From Sphingomonas faeni (GTDB lineage: Bacteria > Pseudomonadota > Alphaproteobacteria > Sphingomonadales > Sphingomonadaceae): DNA of 64,000 nucleotides. The notes beneath the pieces are model-generated. The model had not been told where the DNA came from, ran no database searches, and saw only the letters and a program-made list of their open reading frames with translations. The stretch spans positions 1-64,000 of the forward strand of contig NZ_JANBVH010000017.1 of the NCBI RefSeq assembly GCF_024273235.1, given 5' to 3'. Every line of letters starts with the position of its first letter. The first letter of the stretch is position 1. Positions 55,854-64,000 of the stretch are shown one piece after another. Made by a program: the position numbers and the translations under genes.

Positions 55854-56294
55854 ATGCATCTTCCACACAACTCCGTCGTGCTCGTCGCGGATGGCCGGAA
55901 AATGCTTTTCCTGCGCAACGAGGGCGACAACGACTATCCCAATTTCGTGGTCGAGAAGGCGCAGGAGCAGGACAATCCGGCGACGCGCGACCAGGCGACC
56001 GATTCCGCCGGCCGCGCCTCGTCTCCGCAGGGTGGCGTACAGAGTTCGGTCGAGCCGACCGATTTCCACCAGATCGAGGAAGATCGCTTCGCGGCGGACG
56101 CCGCAGAGTTCCTCAAGACCGGTGCGCTGAAGAACAGGTACGATTCGCTGATCGTCGTCGCGCCGCCGAAAACGCTCGGCGAGCTACGCAAGCATTATCA
56201 CAAGGAAGTCACCAGCCGCCTCAAGGGCGAACTCGACAAGGACCTGACCGGGCATCCGATCAAGGACATCGAGAAGGCGCTCCAGAACGCCTGA
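55854..56294 (+). CDS. Host-attachment family protein (PF10116-like)
   Basis: A 146-residue soluble protein of the AtsA-type family named for a plant-attachment phenotype in Agrobacterium. VVLVADGRKMLFLRN opens the fold, DRFAADAAEFLKTGAL sits in the middle, and LIVVAPPKTLGELRKHYH is the signature end. The fold resembles archaeal release-factor/eRF1-like domains, so the true role is not settled. AAGGAGAG gives a strong ribosome site. A bidirectional terminator follows. Confidence 0.85.
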   Translation: MHLPHNSVVLVADGRKMLFLRNEGDNDYPNFVVEKAQEQDNPATRDQATDSAGRASSPQGGVQSSVEPTDFHQIEEDRFAADAAEFLKTGALKNRYDSLIVVAPPKTLGELRKHYHKEVTSRLKGELDKDLTGHPIKDIEKALQNA

Positions 56295-56313
56295 TTCGAA
56301 ACCCCGCTCACGC

Positions 56314-56354
56314 AAAAAAAAGGGCCCCGCCGGAATAGTCCGGCGGGGCCTTTT
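56314..56354. terminator. Bidirectional intrinsic terminator
   Basis: An 11-bp stem (GGCCCCGCCGG at 56323-56333 with 56340-56350) with an AATAGT loop. TTTT follows on the plus strand and a run of eight A on the other side gives T8 on the minus strand. It ends both convergent genes. Confidence 0.92.
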
Positions 56355-56373
56355 CATGCCGCGACAACTATGA

Positions 56374-57366
56374 TCAGGCGGCGACCTTGGTCGGCTTTGC
56401 AAACCGCTTGCGAGCGACCAGCGCGGCCGCGGCCGCACCGAACAGCAACACCATCGGGGGCGCGGGTACCGGTGCCGGCGGGCCGCCGCTCGATCCGGTG
56501 CTGCCACCCGAGCTTGCGCTGCTCGCGCTCGACGCGCTGCTGGCACTGCTCGCGCTGCTGCCCGACGATGCGCTGCTCCCGGACGAGGCCGAGCTGCCCG
56601 ACGATCCGTTCGAGCTCCAACCGCCGTTGGAATTCCACCCGCCGTTCGAGCCCCAGCCCTTGCTGCTCGATCCGTAGCCCGACGAACTCGCGCTGCTTGC
56701 GGACGAGGCCGAGGACGCCGACGACGCGCTGCTCGACGACGCCGACGAGACGTTGCCGCTCGAACCGCCCGACGCGGACGATACGTTGCCGCTCGAACCG
56801 CCCGACGCGGACGATACGTTGCCGCTCGAACCGCCCGACGCAGACGAGACGTTGCCGCTGGAACCGCCGCCTGACGAGGTGCTGGAGACTTCGGCGCCCC
56901 CGGTGCTGCTCGACGATCCGCCGGTCGAGGTCGATCCGCCGCTCGATGTCGACGAGATGACGATGCTGCCGCTTGAGCCACCACCGCCGACAAAGCCGCC
57001 GCCGAAACCGCCGCCAAACCCGCCACCGCCGAAGAAGCCGCCGCTGCCGCCGACCACGACCGGGGCGGGACCAGCGCCGCCGCCACCGATATACCCGTCG
57101 CCGACCGGCAATGGGACCGGTACGGGCGCCGCATTGGCGACCGTGACGACGGTCGGGGCGCAGGTGGTCCGCGTGGTCGTGGTGACGCGTCGAACGCGGG
57201 GCCGCTTCACCGCTGCGACCTGCGTCCGCGCGACTCGCTTGACGAGAACGCGTTTGGTGTTGGCGGTTCGCTTCGAACTCTCCGCGACATGCACCGCGCC
57301 GCCGCCGATCAGGGCACCGCCACATGCGCACGCGCATAATTTCGCCAAGGCCATCCGCACCGACAT
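56374..57366 (-). CDS. Ser/Gly-rich repeat protein with PEP-CTERM-like tail
   Basis: A 330-residue protein. Its N-terminus has a short hydrophobic segment with CACACGG, then a basic stretch (about 30-75) with many Arg, Lys and Thr, then Gly-rich runs (GGFGGGFGGG). The middle is Ser/Gly/Ala low complexity with four copies of an 11-residue unit (GGSSGNVSSAS). The C-terminus reads PAPVPAPPMVLLFGAAAAALVARKRF, the Pro-motif/hydrophobic-helix/basic pattern of PEP-CTERM proteins sorted by exosortase, though the canonical PEP is PAP and eight residues follow the basic end. A cell-surface or matrix protein is likely. Its order and the bases differ from neighbours only through low complexity. Confidence 0.75.
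   Translation of the reverse strand: MSVRMALAKLCACACGGALIGGGAVHVAESSKRTANTKRVLVKRVARTQVAAVKRPRVRRVTTTTRTTCAPTVVTVANAAPVPVPLPVGDGYIGGGGAGPAPVVVGGSGGFFGGGGFGGGFGGGFVGGGGSSGSIVISSTSSGGSTSTGGSSSSTGGAEVSSTSSGGGSSGNVSSASGGSSGNVSSASGGSSGNVSSASGGSSGNVSSASSSSASSASSASSASSASSSGYGSSSKGWGSNGGWNSNGGWSSNGSSGSSASSGSSASSGSSASSASSASSASSASSGGSTGSSGGPPAPVPAPPMVLLFGAAAAALVARKRFAKPTKVAA
56744..56875. repeat. 33-bp tandem repeat, four copies
   Basis: Units at 56744, 56777, 56810 and 56843, each 33 bases, the middle two identical. They encode the 11-residue Ser/Gly units of the gene above. Copies this similar are prone to slippage, so copy number may vary between strains. Confidence 0.88.
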
Positions 57367-57788
57367 ATCGTCACTCTTTCGTTGCCGACATTTTACTGGG
57401 CGTCGGATCCCCGTTTTCTACAGCATCGGAACGCCGCTATCCGACTAACTGCAAAACAAACCGTTAAGTGCAAGCGGGTTAACCACATCTCGAATAGTTA
57501 ATGAAGGATTTACTTGGCGTCGCGCAATGGGATCGGCCGCATCGTGCCGGCTTGGGACATAATGACTCCCCGCGACGCTCGGCACGCCCGCCGGCTGAAA
57601 CGTAGATTCGCCATGCTGCGGTGCAACCAAAAAGTCCGCCGCTATTATAAAATGTCGTAAATGGTGCAGGATGCGCAAGTCCGGTCGCTTGTGGTCGAGA
57701 TACCGTACGACTATAGGCGCATTCACCATCTGGGGGCGGCTTCTGGAGATTGGCGTGGCCGGTCCGACGAAGTCAGAGGGAGAGTGGT
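57367..57788. other. Divergent spacer between the Ser/Gly-repeat gene and dksA
   Basis: A 422-base spacer with two outward promoters and lower GC around 57430-57530. A near match to the CtrA consensus TTAA-N7-TTAA occurs at 57498-57512 (second half TTTA). Nothing else could be supported. Confidence 0.4.
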
Positions 57789-58259
57789 ATGGCGACCGTA
57801 ATGAATCGTATGGACGATACCGGCAATTTCAATCGCGACCCTGCGAACGACAGCGGGGCTGACGGCTATCGGCCCGATGCCGACGAACCCTTTATGAGCC
57901 TGAAGCAGCAGGCCTATTTCCGCCGTAAGCTACAGGCCTGGAAGGAAGCGATCCTGCGGGAATCGCTGGAGACATTGTCGCAGCTGCAGGTGGACTCGCT
58001 GCGCGAGGCCGACCTTACCGATCGCGCGTCGAGCGAGACGGACTGGTCGATCGAACTGCGGACACGCGATCGCCAGCGCAAGCTCGTCTCCAAGATCGAG
58101 GCGGCGATTCGCCGGATCGACGAAGGCGAATACGGCTATTGCGAAGTGACCGGCGAGCCGATCAGCCTCGCACGGCTCGAGGCCCGCCCGATCGCGACGA
58201 TGACCGTCGAAGCGCAGGAACGGCACGAGCGGAACGAAAAGGTTTCGCGCGAGGATTGA
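57789..58259 (+). CDS. dksA: DksA/TraR-family RNA polymerase-binding protein
   Basis: A 156-residue transcription factor that binds the secondary channel of RNA polymerase with ppGpp. A coiled-coil (about 50-110) with a basic C-terminal end, then YGYCEVTGEPISLARLEARP. Where E. coli has four zinc Cys, only one Cys remains (CEVT, then ATMTV). This is the usual alphaproteobacterial zinc-less form. The tip residues that contact polymerase (DLTDRAS-like) are present. GGGAG precedes the ATG at 57789; an earlier start at 57750 lacks one. Confidence 0.92.
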   Translation: MATVMNRMDDTGNFNRDPANDSGADGYRPDADEPFMSLKQQAYFRRKLQAWKEAILRESLETLSQLQVDSLREADLTDRASSETDWSIELRTRDRQRKLVSKIEAAIRRIDEGEYGYCEVTGEPISLARLEARPIATMTVEAQERHERNEKVSRED

Positions 58260-58489
58260 TCGCTGAGACCTGGGCGACGACGCGGCCCCGGCCGCTTCTC
58301 GCCGCGGGATGCAGCTAGCCTTCCGATTTCCATCTGCCGGGCTGCATCTGCCGGGTTGTAAGTGACCCCGCAGGCTTTACGGCAGGGTCCATCAACGAAC
58401 AGGCGGCAAGCGGGATCGTTAATGGGCAGCTTTAATCATGCAGGGTTCGGGATCGGCAATCGCTCGATCGACGGTATCCGGGGTCGTTC

Positions 58490-58804
58490 ATGACCGACCC
58501 GACCATAGCTTCGACCGACATTCCCGGCGGTAAACGCCAGCGTGCGCGCGATACCCTGCTCCTCACCGCGCATCTGCGGGTGGAGAACGAGAAGACCCTG
58601 CGCGACGTTCGCGTACGGAATCTGTCGGAAGGCGGATTGATGATCGAACTCGACAAGGCGGTCGACGTCGGTACGCCGGTCACGCTCGATCTGCGCGGGA
58701 TCGGCGAATTGACCGGTAAGGTCGCGTGGTACACCACGGGTCGCGCTGGCGTCGCCCTCGACTCGCCGATCGATCCGAAAAAGGCCCGGCCGTCGGTCGA
58801 CTGA
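58490..58804 (+). CDS. PilZ domain protein
   Basis: A 104-residue single PilZ domain. RQRARD fits the RxxxR motif and RNLSEGG fits (D/N)xSxxG, so c-di-GMP binding is likely. The fold ends with GKVAWYTTGRAGVAL. Such lone domains regulate motility, adhesion or cell-cycle steps. It is a second PilZ protein in the window; the other is at 50480. A strong hairpin follows in the convergent spacer. Confidence 0.9.
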   Translation: MTDPTIASTDIPGGKRQRARDTLLLTAHLRVENEKTLRDVRVRNLSEGGLMIELDKAVDVGTPVTLDLRGIGELTGKVAWYTTGRAGVALDSPIDPKKARPSVD

Positions 58805-58869
58805 CGCTCGACCGCCTTGGCGCTGTTTCAGAGAAGTGGCTCCGAATCGTACCGCAGGGTTAGGACAAA

Positions 58870-58898
58870 CGCCCTCCCGGCGTTCAACCGGGAGGGCG
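58870..58898. terminator. Hairpin between convergent PilZ and YdcH genes
   Basis: A perfect 11-bp stem (CGCCCTCCCGG at 58870 with CCGGGAGGGCG at 58888) and a seven-base loop. There is no clear T run on the plus strand; GTTTGTCC follows on the minus strand, so termination there is plausible. Confidence 0.65.
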
Positions 58899-58911
58899 AG
58901 CTACGGGTCCG

Positions 58912-59067
58912 TTAAAGGCTGACGATCTCTTCCTTCAGTCGCAGCTTCTGCTTCTTCAGGGTGGCCAGGATACTCGCGTCGGGCAGCGGGCGATGGATCT
59001 CGTCGGCGATCCGCTGATCCAGCACGGCGTGCTTGGTTTCCAGGGCTATCTGATGAGTCGTCTGCAC
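58912..59067 (-). CDS. YdcH family small protein (DUF465)
   Basis: A 51-residue coiled-coil protein. The C-terminal LKKQKLRLKEEIVSL is the DUF465 signature and ETKHAVLDQRI the N-terminal heptads. The function is unknown. The GTG at 59067 follows GCAGGAGGC with nine-base spacing; a longer reading lacks a ribosome site. A second DUF465-type gene is divergent at 59331. Confidence 0.88.
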   Translation of the reverse strand: MQTTHQIALETKHAVLDQRIADEIHRPLPDASILATLKKQKLRLKEEIVSL

Positions 59068-59330
59068 GGTGGGATGCCTCCTGCATTCGTGTTGGGACAG
59101 GGAGTAAACCACTCCGTCACGAAAATGTCTTCATCGGAAATGGACATAATCGATTGATCGAGGCTTTTGGTGCGACCACCCGATCCGGATGCCGATCCCG
59201 GTATCTGGTCCTCGCTCCCGGCCTTTCGCCAGCCAGTGCTGCCTCTTTACGGAGTGTCGGACGGTTTAGCGCTCGCGTGACGCGCGGCATTTGCTAAGGA
59301 CGCCTCAGGTAGCGGCATAAACCGGGGGCT

Positions 59331-59531
59331 ATGGTGGACGACGCGCAAATCAGGGTTCGGCTGGACGGGCTGCGAACCGAGCATCGTGATCTCGACGATG
59401 CGATCGCGGCGCTTGCGTTCGCCGTGACGCCCGACCAGTTGCAAATGGCCCGTCTGAAAAAGCGAAAGCTGCGGCTGCGCGACGAGATCGCCATGCTCGA
59501 GGACCAGCTGATCCCGGATATCATCGCATGA
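59331..59531 (+). CDS. YdcH family small protein (DUF465)
   Basis: A 66-residue coiled-coil protein. LRTEHRDLDDAIAAL and LKKRKLRLRDEIAMLEDQL match DUF465. GGGGG lies before the ATG. Divergent to the DUF465-type gene at 58912, with 263 bases between, and immediately upstream of rcdA. The pair may form a related duplicate. Confidence 0.88.
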   Translation: MVDDAQIRVRLDGLRTEHRDLDDAIAALAFAVTPDQLQMARLKKRKLRLRDEIAMLEDQLIPDIIA

Positions 59532-59658
59532 TTTGATAGACGCCCACGGTCCACTGACGCGTTCCCGGGTCAAATTGACGCATTTCGGGACAGAATGTGG
59601 TTGTCGAGGCGTTAACCTTTATGTCTGGCGAACCTCGGCTGTGGCATTGCCGATCCGG

Positions 59659-60120
59659 ATGACGAATGCCGGCCATGAAATGCAGATGCAGCACCGCCTG
59701 ATCGATGCGTTGTACGACGAGGCCATGCAGTTGGCCGAGGACGCGCGTGCGTATTTCGACGAGGGCGGCAGGGCGGAACGCGACGCGCTCGATCCGGCAT
59801 GCCGGGTGCGGTTCAGTTGCGAATCGTTGAAGGTGACGACCCGGCTGATGCACGTGATCGCCTGGTTCCTGACCCAGCGCGCGGTCCAGGCCGGTGAACT
59901 CCGTTCGCGCGATGCGCTCGATCCGTCTCGCCGTCTCGGTGACGCGTCCTCGACCGAGCAGGACGTCTTGGATGCGCTTCCCGTTCGCGCCCGGCGGTTG
60001 ATCGAGTCGAGCATCGATCTCCACCGCCGCGTCGCGCTGATGGACATGGCGCAGGACGCCCCTGCGACGGTCGCAAGTCCCGCGCGGTCCATGCAGCACC
60101 GCCTCGCAACGTCATTCTAG
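59659..60120 (+). CDS. rcdA: RcdA-like protein (DUF1465), regulator of CtrA degradation
   Basis: A 153-residue helical adaptor. LIDALYDEAMQLAEDARAYFDE and SCESLKVTTRLMHVIAWFLTQRAV are DUF1465 hallmarks. In Caulobacter RcdA joins CpdR and PopA at ClpXP to deliver CtrA for destruction. That role is inferred from the family. Together with DivL it ties this window to the CtrA circuit. The start is uncertain: the ATG at 59659 is used; a GTG at 59641 is in frame. Confidence 0.85.
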   Translation: MTNAGHEMQMQHRLIDALYDEAMQLAEDARAYFDEGGRAERDALDPACRVRFSCESLKVTTRLMHVIAWFLTQRAVQAGELRSRDALDPSRRLGDASSTEQDVLDALPVRARRLIESSIDLHRRVALMDMAQDAPATVASPARSMQHRLATSF

Positions 60121-60171
60121 CGTTGCCGCCGGACGCTTCAGCCAACGTCCCGCGAACGCAGGCAAGTCCGA

Positions 60172-61131
60172 TTAGAGCGCCAGGCGGGCTCTTGCCGCGC
60201 GATATTCGCGTTCGAGGCGATCGACGCGGAGTGCGACGGTTTCGATCTCGGTGACGGCGCCGATCCCCTGGCCCGAGCCCCAGATATCGCGCCACGCCTT
60301 GGGTTTCGATCCGTTGCCGCCGCCGAAGTCCATCGTCTTCAGATCGCCTTCGGGCAGCGCATCGGGGTCCATCCCGGCGGCCACGATCGAGGCACGCAGG
60401 TAATTGCCGTGCACGCCGGTGAACAGGTTCGAATAGACGATGTCCGATGCTCGGCCCGCGACGATGCCGTCCTTGTACGCCTGATCCGCGTTCGCCTCGG
60501 TGGTCGCAATGAAGGGCGATCCGATATAGCCGAAGTCGGCCCCCATCGCTTGCGCCGCCAGCACCGCGTCGCCGGTCGCGATCGACCCTGACAGCGCGAG
60601 CGGGCCGTCGAACCACTGGCGGATCTCCTGGACGATCGCGAACGGCGACAGGCGACCGGCATGGCCACCCGCGCCCGCCGCCACCGCGATCAGGCCGTCG
60701 GCGCCCTTCTCGATCGCCTTGCGTGCAAAGCGATCGTCGATCACGTCGTGCAGCGTGATGCCGCCCCAGCCATGCACCGCGGTGTTCAGGTCCTCGCGTG
60801 CGCCCAGCGAGGTGATGACGATCGGTACCTGCCACTTCGCGCAGGTCTCCAGGTCGCTTTCGAGGCGGTCGTTCGACTTGTGGACGATCTGGTTCACCGC
60901 GAACGGGGCCGCCGGGCGATCGGGGTTTGCGCGGTTGTGCGCGCTCAACTCCTCGGTGATCCGGTGCAGCCATTCGTCGAGCATCGCCTGGGGCCGGGCG
61001 TTGAGCGCGGGGAACGACCCGACGATCCCCGCCTTGCACTGCGCGATCACCAGTTCGGGACCCGAGATGATGAAAAGCGGCGACCCGATCACGGGCAGGC
61101 GCAGGTTCTTTAGAATAGCGGGTACGGTCAT
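60172..61131 (-). CDS. Nitronate monooxygenase (2-nitropropane dioxygenase family)
   Basis: A 319-residue FMN TIM-barrel enzyme that oxidises alkyl nitronates. GSPLFIISGPELVIAQCKAGIVG is the class start, AAGAGGHAGRLSPFAI the FMN-phosphate loop with catalytic His, and GSIATGDAVLAAQAMGADFGYIGSPF the second phosphate grip. Length and motifs fit class I. It lies convergent to rcdA with 51 bases between stops. Detoxification of nitro compounds or propionate-3-nitronate is the likely role. Confidence 0.9.
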   Translation of the reverse strand: MTVPAILKNLRLPVIGSPLFIISGPELVIAQCKAGIVGSFPALNARPQAMLDEWLHRITEELSAHNRANPDRPAAPFAVNQIVHKSNDRLESDLETCAKWQVPIVITSLGAREDLNTAVHGWGGITLHDVIDDRFARKAIEKGADGLIAVAAGAGGHAGRLSPFAIVQEIRQWFDGPLALSGSIATGDAVLAAQAMGADFGYIGSPFIATTEANADQAYKDGIVAGRASDIVYSNLFTGVHGNYLRASIVAAGMDPDALPEGDLKTMDFGGGNGSKPKAWRDIWGSGQGIGAVTEIETVALRVDRLEREYRAARARLAL

Positions 61132-61589
61132 GGCCGTTTGCTAGCGCAACTCCGCGGCCCGGGCTAGATGTATCGTGATCGGCCGCGACACGTGCGGTTC
61201 GGAGCAACTTTCGTGACGCGCCCGACGGCATCCATCTCCACCATTGAGCGGAACAGGGCAGGCGTCACGCGAACCGACGATCCGGCGGCGAGGCCATCGC
61301 GGCGCGCTCTACCGATCGTCGGCTGGAACGCGAGTGCGGCGTGAAGGGGCGGCGGCGCGGCGAAATCGACCATGCCGGTATGGAGACTCGCCCGGATCGC
61401 GTCGTCGCCTCGGGCGCGGTTCGCGCTCGATCCCGCGCGCCGGAGTTTCGTAACACCGATGTGCGGCCGAAGCTGGACTGCCGGCTTTCCGAAGGCCGCA
61501 TCCGGTGCATCCCGATCGCACCGGAATGCGTTTGCCTCTCGTCCACCTCGCTGGCCGAGGGGATCATCCTAAACGTGCGGAGCCGTTCC
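61132..61589. other. Divergent spacer between nitronate monooxygenase and poxB
   Basis: A 458-base spacer with two outward promoters. Open frames cross it on both strands but none has a ribosome site, family motif or protein-like sequence. GGAG at the end sets the poxB start. Confidence 0.4.
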
Positions 61590-63338
61590 ATGTCCAAGAC
61601 CATCATCGCCGATCTGTTCGCCGAAACGCTGCATCTCGCGGGTGTCGAGCGTATCTACGGCGTCGTCGGCGACAGTCTTAACGGCCTGACCGACAGCCTG
61701 CGTCGGCAGGGCAAGATCGAATGGATCCACGTCCGCAACGAGGAGGCCGCCGCGTTCGCCGCTGGCGCCGAAGCGCAATTGACCGGCAAGCTCGCGGTCT
61801 GTGCAGGTTCGTGCGGGCCCGGCAACATGCACCTCATCAACGGCTTGTACGACTGCCACCGGACGCGCGTACCGGTGCTGGCGATCGCCGCGCAGGTGCC
61901 GAGCGGGGAGGTGGGTTCGAACTATTTCCAGGAGACGCGGCCCGAGGCGCTGTTCCGCGAATGCAGCGTGTATTGCGAGACGATCTCCGACGCCGACCAG
62001 ATGCCGCGGACGCTCGAGACCGCCATTCGTGCCGCGGTCGGCCACCGCGGCGTCTCGGTCGTTGCGATGCCCGGCGACGTCGCGCTGCGCTCGACCACCG
62101 GTACTCTAGCCCGCTCAGCCGTTGCGCTGCTGCCATCCCGATCGGTGACGGTCCCGGGCGAGGCACAGATCGCCGAACTCGCCGCGCTGCTCAACGGCGC
62201 GGAGAAGGTGACGATCCTGGCCGGGCGGGGGTGTCGGACGGCGCACGCTGAACTGGTGAAGCTCGCCGAGATCCTGCAGGCGCCGGTCGTCCATGCGCTC
62301 GGCGGCAAGGAGTTCGTCGAATACGACAATCCCTATGACGTCGGCATGACCGGGCTGATCGGCTTTTCGAGCGGCTACGACGCGATGATGGCCTGCGACG
62401 TGCTGCTGATGCTCGGGACCGATTTCCCCTATCGCCAATTCTACCCTGAAAAGGCGAAAGTCGCGCAAATCGACCTGATCCCCGAAAACCTTGGGCGGCG
62501 GACGGCGATCGATATCGGCCTGGTCGGCGATGTCGGCGCGACGATCACGGCGCTCATGCCCAAGCTGACCGGCGCACGTGACGGCAGCTTCCTGCAATCC
62601 GCGCTCGAGAATTACGCGAAGTCGCGCGAGGGTCTCGACGATCTCGCCGACGGGACGCCCGGCAGCGGCGTCATCCACCCGCAGCACGTCGCGCGTGTCC
62701 TCAGCGAGCAGGCGGCGGACGATGCGGTCTTCGCCTGCGACGTCGGCACGCCGACGGTGTGGGCGGCGCGCTACCTCAAGATGAACGGGCGCCGCCGTCT
62801 GATCGGCTCGTTCAACCACGGCTCGATGGCCAACGCCCTGCCGCAGGCGATCGGCGTGCAGGCGGCCTATCCGGCGCGGCAGGTCGTGACGTTGTCGGGT
62901 GACGGCGGTCTCGCGATGCTGATGGGCGAACTGCTGACCGTGCGCCAGCTTGGCCTGCCGGTGAAGATCATCGTCTTCAACAACGGCACGCTCGGCTTCG
63001 TCGAAATGGAGATGAAGGCCGCCGGACTGATCGAGACCGGCGTTGCGCTCGACAATCCGGACTTCGCCGCGATGGCGCGCGCGATCGGGCTGCACGGCGT
63101 GCGGGTCACCGATCCGGGTGAGGTCGAGGCGGGTATTCGTGACGTGCTCGCACACCCGGGCCCAGCGCTGCTCGACGCGGTCACCGCGCGGACCGAACTC
63201 TCGATGCCGCCCAAGATCACGCTGGAGCAGATGAAGGGCTTCACGCTCTACATGGCAAAGGCGATCATCAGCGGTCGCGGCGACGAGGTGGTCGAGCTCG
63301 GCAAGACCAATGTCGGATTGTTGAAGCGGCTGTTCTGA
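61590..63338 (+). CDS. poxB: Pyruvate:ubiquinone oxidoreductase PoxB-like (ThDP-dependent)
   Basis: A 582-residue ThDP/FAD enzyme that decarboxylates pyruvate to acetate and passes electrons to ubiquinone. The catalytic Glu lies in RNEEAAAFAAG, the FAD domain is central (about 190-350), and the ThDP motif is SGDGGLAMLMGE then FNNG. The C-terminal end SGRGDEVVELGKTNVGLLKRLF resembles the lipid-binding tail of E. coli PoxB but ends in an extra GLLKRLF. The ATG at 61590 has GGAG eight bases upstream; a longer reading adds 83 Arg-rich residues. Confidence 0.92.
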   Translation: MSKTIIADLFAETLHLAGVERIYGVVGDSLNGLTDSLRRQGKIEWIHVRNEEAAAFAAGAEAQLTGKLAVCAGSCGPGNMHLINGLYDCHRTRVPVLAIAAQVPSGEVGSNYFQETRPEALFRECSVYCETISDADQMPRTLETAIRAAVGHRGVSVVAMPGDVALRSTTGTLARSAVALLPSRSVTVPGEAQIAELAALLNGAEKVTILAGRGCRTAHAELVKLAEILQAPVVHALGGKEFVEYDNPYDVGMTGLIGFSSGYDAMMACDVLLMLGTDFPYRQFYPEKAKVAQIDLIPENLGRRTAIDIGLVGDVGATITALMPKLTGARDGSFLQSALENYAKSREGLDDLADGTPGSGVIHPQHVARVLSEQAADDAVFACDVGTPTVWAARYLKMNGRRRLIGSFNHGSMANALPQAIGVQAAYPARQVVTLSGDGGLAMLMGELLTVRQLGLPVKIIVFNNGTLGFVEMEMKAAGLIETGVALDNPDFAAMARAIGLHGVRVTDPGEVEAGIRDVLAHPGPALLDAVTARTELSMPPKITLEQMKGFTLYMAKAIISGRGDEVVELGKTNVGLLKRLF

Positions 63339-63433
63339 TAGATTTGGTGCGCAGGCGCATCTACCTGGATGCGCCGACCGTCACGGATCATTTCGGGGAA
63401 AAAGCGGAGACCTGAGTTCCGCAAAATCGGCAA

Positions 63434-63510
63434 TGGTCGGGGCGATAGGATTCGAACCTACGACCCCTGGACCCCGAGACCAGTGCGCTACCAGACTGCG
63501 CCACGCCCCG
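63434..63510 (-). tRNA. tRNA-Pro (anticodon CGG)
   Basis: A 77-base cloverleaf read from the minus strand. Acceptor CGGGGCG pairs with CGCCCCG, the anticodon loop CTCGGGG has CGG at 34-36, the T arm is GTAGG-TTCGAAT-CCTAT, and CCA is encoded in the genome. The last pair of the anticodon stem is weak (T-T), otherwise standard. Confidence 0.93.
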
Positions 63511-63632
63511 ACAACATTGCCGGTGAGCCCCCTAGCCGCGACATCCCGAACGTTCAAGACAATTATCGCGTGTTACATGTTGCGTGCTGGGGCGATCTAT
63601 CGCGCACGCGGTGTCGCTGCTAGGAGCGCGCC

Positions 63633-64000
63633 ATGACTCCGCTCGACCGCATCCGCAATTTCTCCATCATCGCCCATATCGACCATGGCAAGTCGACGCT
63701 CGCCGATCGGCTGATCCAGCAGACTGGCGGCCTCACGGCACGCGAAATGTCCGAGCAGGTGCTCGACAACATGGACATCGAGAAGGAGCGCGGGATCACG
63801 ATCAAGGCGCAGACCGTGCGCCTCGCGTATCACGCGAAGGACGGCCTCGATTACGTCCTCAACCTGATGGACACGCCGGGCCATGTCGACTTCGCGTACG
63901 AAGTGAGCCGCAGCCTGGCCGCGTGCGAAGGCGCGCTGCTCGTGGTCGATGCGGCGCAGGGCGTCGAGGCGCAGACGCTCGCCAACGTCTACCAGTCGAT
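63633..64000 (+). CDS. lepA: Elongation factor 4 (LepA), 5' part only
   Basis: The first 122 residues of the ribosomal back-translocase GTPase LepA. G1 is [10 protein letters not shown], the switch I/G2 segment is [11 protein letters not shown] and G3 is [17 protein letters not shown] lies six bases before the ATG. The gene runs off the end of the window. Confidence 0.97.
   Translation, partial: MTPLDRIRNFSIIAHIDHGKSTLADRLIQQTGGLTAREMSEQVLDNMDIEKERGITIKAQTVRLAYHAKDGLDYVLNLMDTPGHVDFAYEVSRSLAACEGALLVVDAAQGVEAQTLANVYQS

Noticed and set aside
56744..56875. CRISPR-like array
   Set aside because: Direct 33-bp repeats without spacers, in frame with a coding sequence; no cas genes.
58420..58440. 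CtrA site before the PilZ gene
   Set aside because: Two TTAA words are present but the gap is nine bases, not seven, and both halves do not face the same way as the consensus requires.
61164..61606. Possible gene opposite the poxB leader
   Set aside because: Several frames are open but each is Arg/Ser/Pro-rich, has no ribosome site and shows no motif; treated as non-coding spacer.

Overview
The window looks like chromosomal sequence of a sphingomonad (Alphaproteobacteria, probably Sphingomonas). The DNA is GC-rich with strong third-position GC. Gene content and order are typical of the group: divL-tsaE-amgK-murU-addB-addA-trxA, mfd/sdhE beside divergent recG, serS-surE-nlpD, a DUF1465/RcdA protein, and a DksA that lacks zinc cysteines. 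No phage, plasmid, insertion-sequence or CRISPR genes were seen.

Layout. 0-7.3 kb: a CoxE-like VWA protein, a CocE-type hydrolase, a CHAP amidase-like protein, an orphan gene and a MoxR AAA ATPase. 7.5-12 kb: a secreted S9 peptidase, an MgtC/SapB membrane protein and asd. 12.4-17.1 kb: one giant trimeric autotransporter adhesin with an alternating A-B-A-B-A repeat. 17.3-23 kb: a small basic membrane protein, amn, a peroxiredoxin, yqgE, ahcY (behind a perfect 20-bp palindrome) and an orphan. 23.2-26.1 kb: a TonB-dependent receptor behind a LacI-type operator candidate. 26.3-37.8 kb: the divL to trxA cluster, linking cell-cycle signalling, tRNA modification, cell-wall sugar recycling, double-strand-break repair and thiol chemistry. 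38-44 kb: argJ, a small secreted ORF just upstream of secA, secA, yjbQ and a lipoprotein. 44-50.5 kb: mfd, sdhE, recG, a small transporter. 50.5-56.3 kb: PilZ, tyrS, nlpD-like, surE, serS, a host-attachment-family protein. 56.4-64 kb: a Ser/Gly-repeat protein with a PEP-CTERM-like tail, dksA, PilZ, two YdcH-type small proteins, rcdA, nitronate monooxygenase, poxB, tRNA-Pro and the start of lepA.

Genes that work together: DivL and RcdA are both parts of the CtrA cell-cycle circuit known from Caulobacter. AddAB, RecG and Mfd handle DNA breaks, stalled forks and stalled transcription. AmgK and MurU recycle MurNAc, and the degenerate LytM protein probably activates an amidase at the same wall. 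The intergenic spaces are filled with at least seven families of paired inverted repeats (REP/MITE-like), several in near-identical copies.

Most notable leads: a DivL-type pseudokinase with Tyr in place of the phospho-acceptor His and His in place of both N-box Asn residues; a possible SecM-like monitor ORF before secA; the palindromes upstream of ahcY and the TonB receptor; the alternating adhesin repeat; and the composite intergenic repeats. Protein names rest on motif recognition by eye, with no database search.
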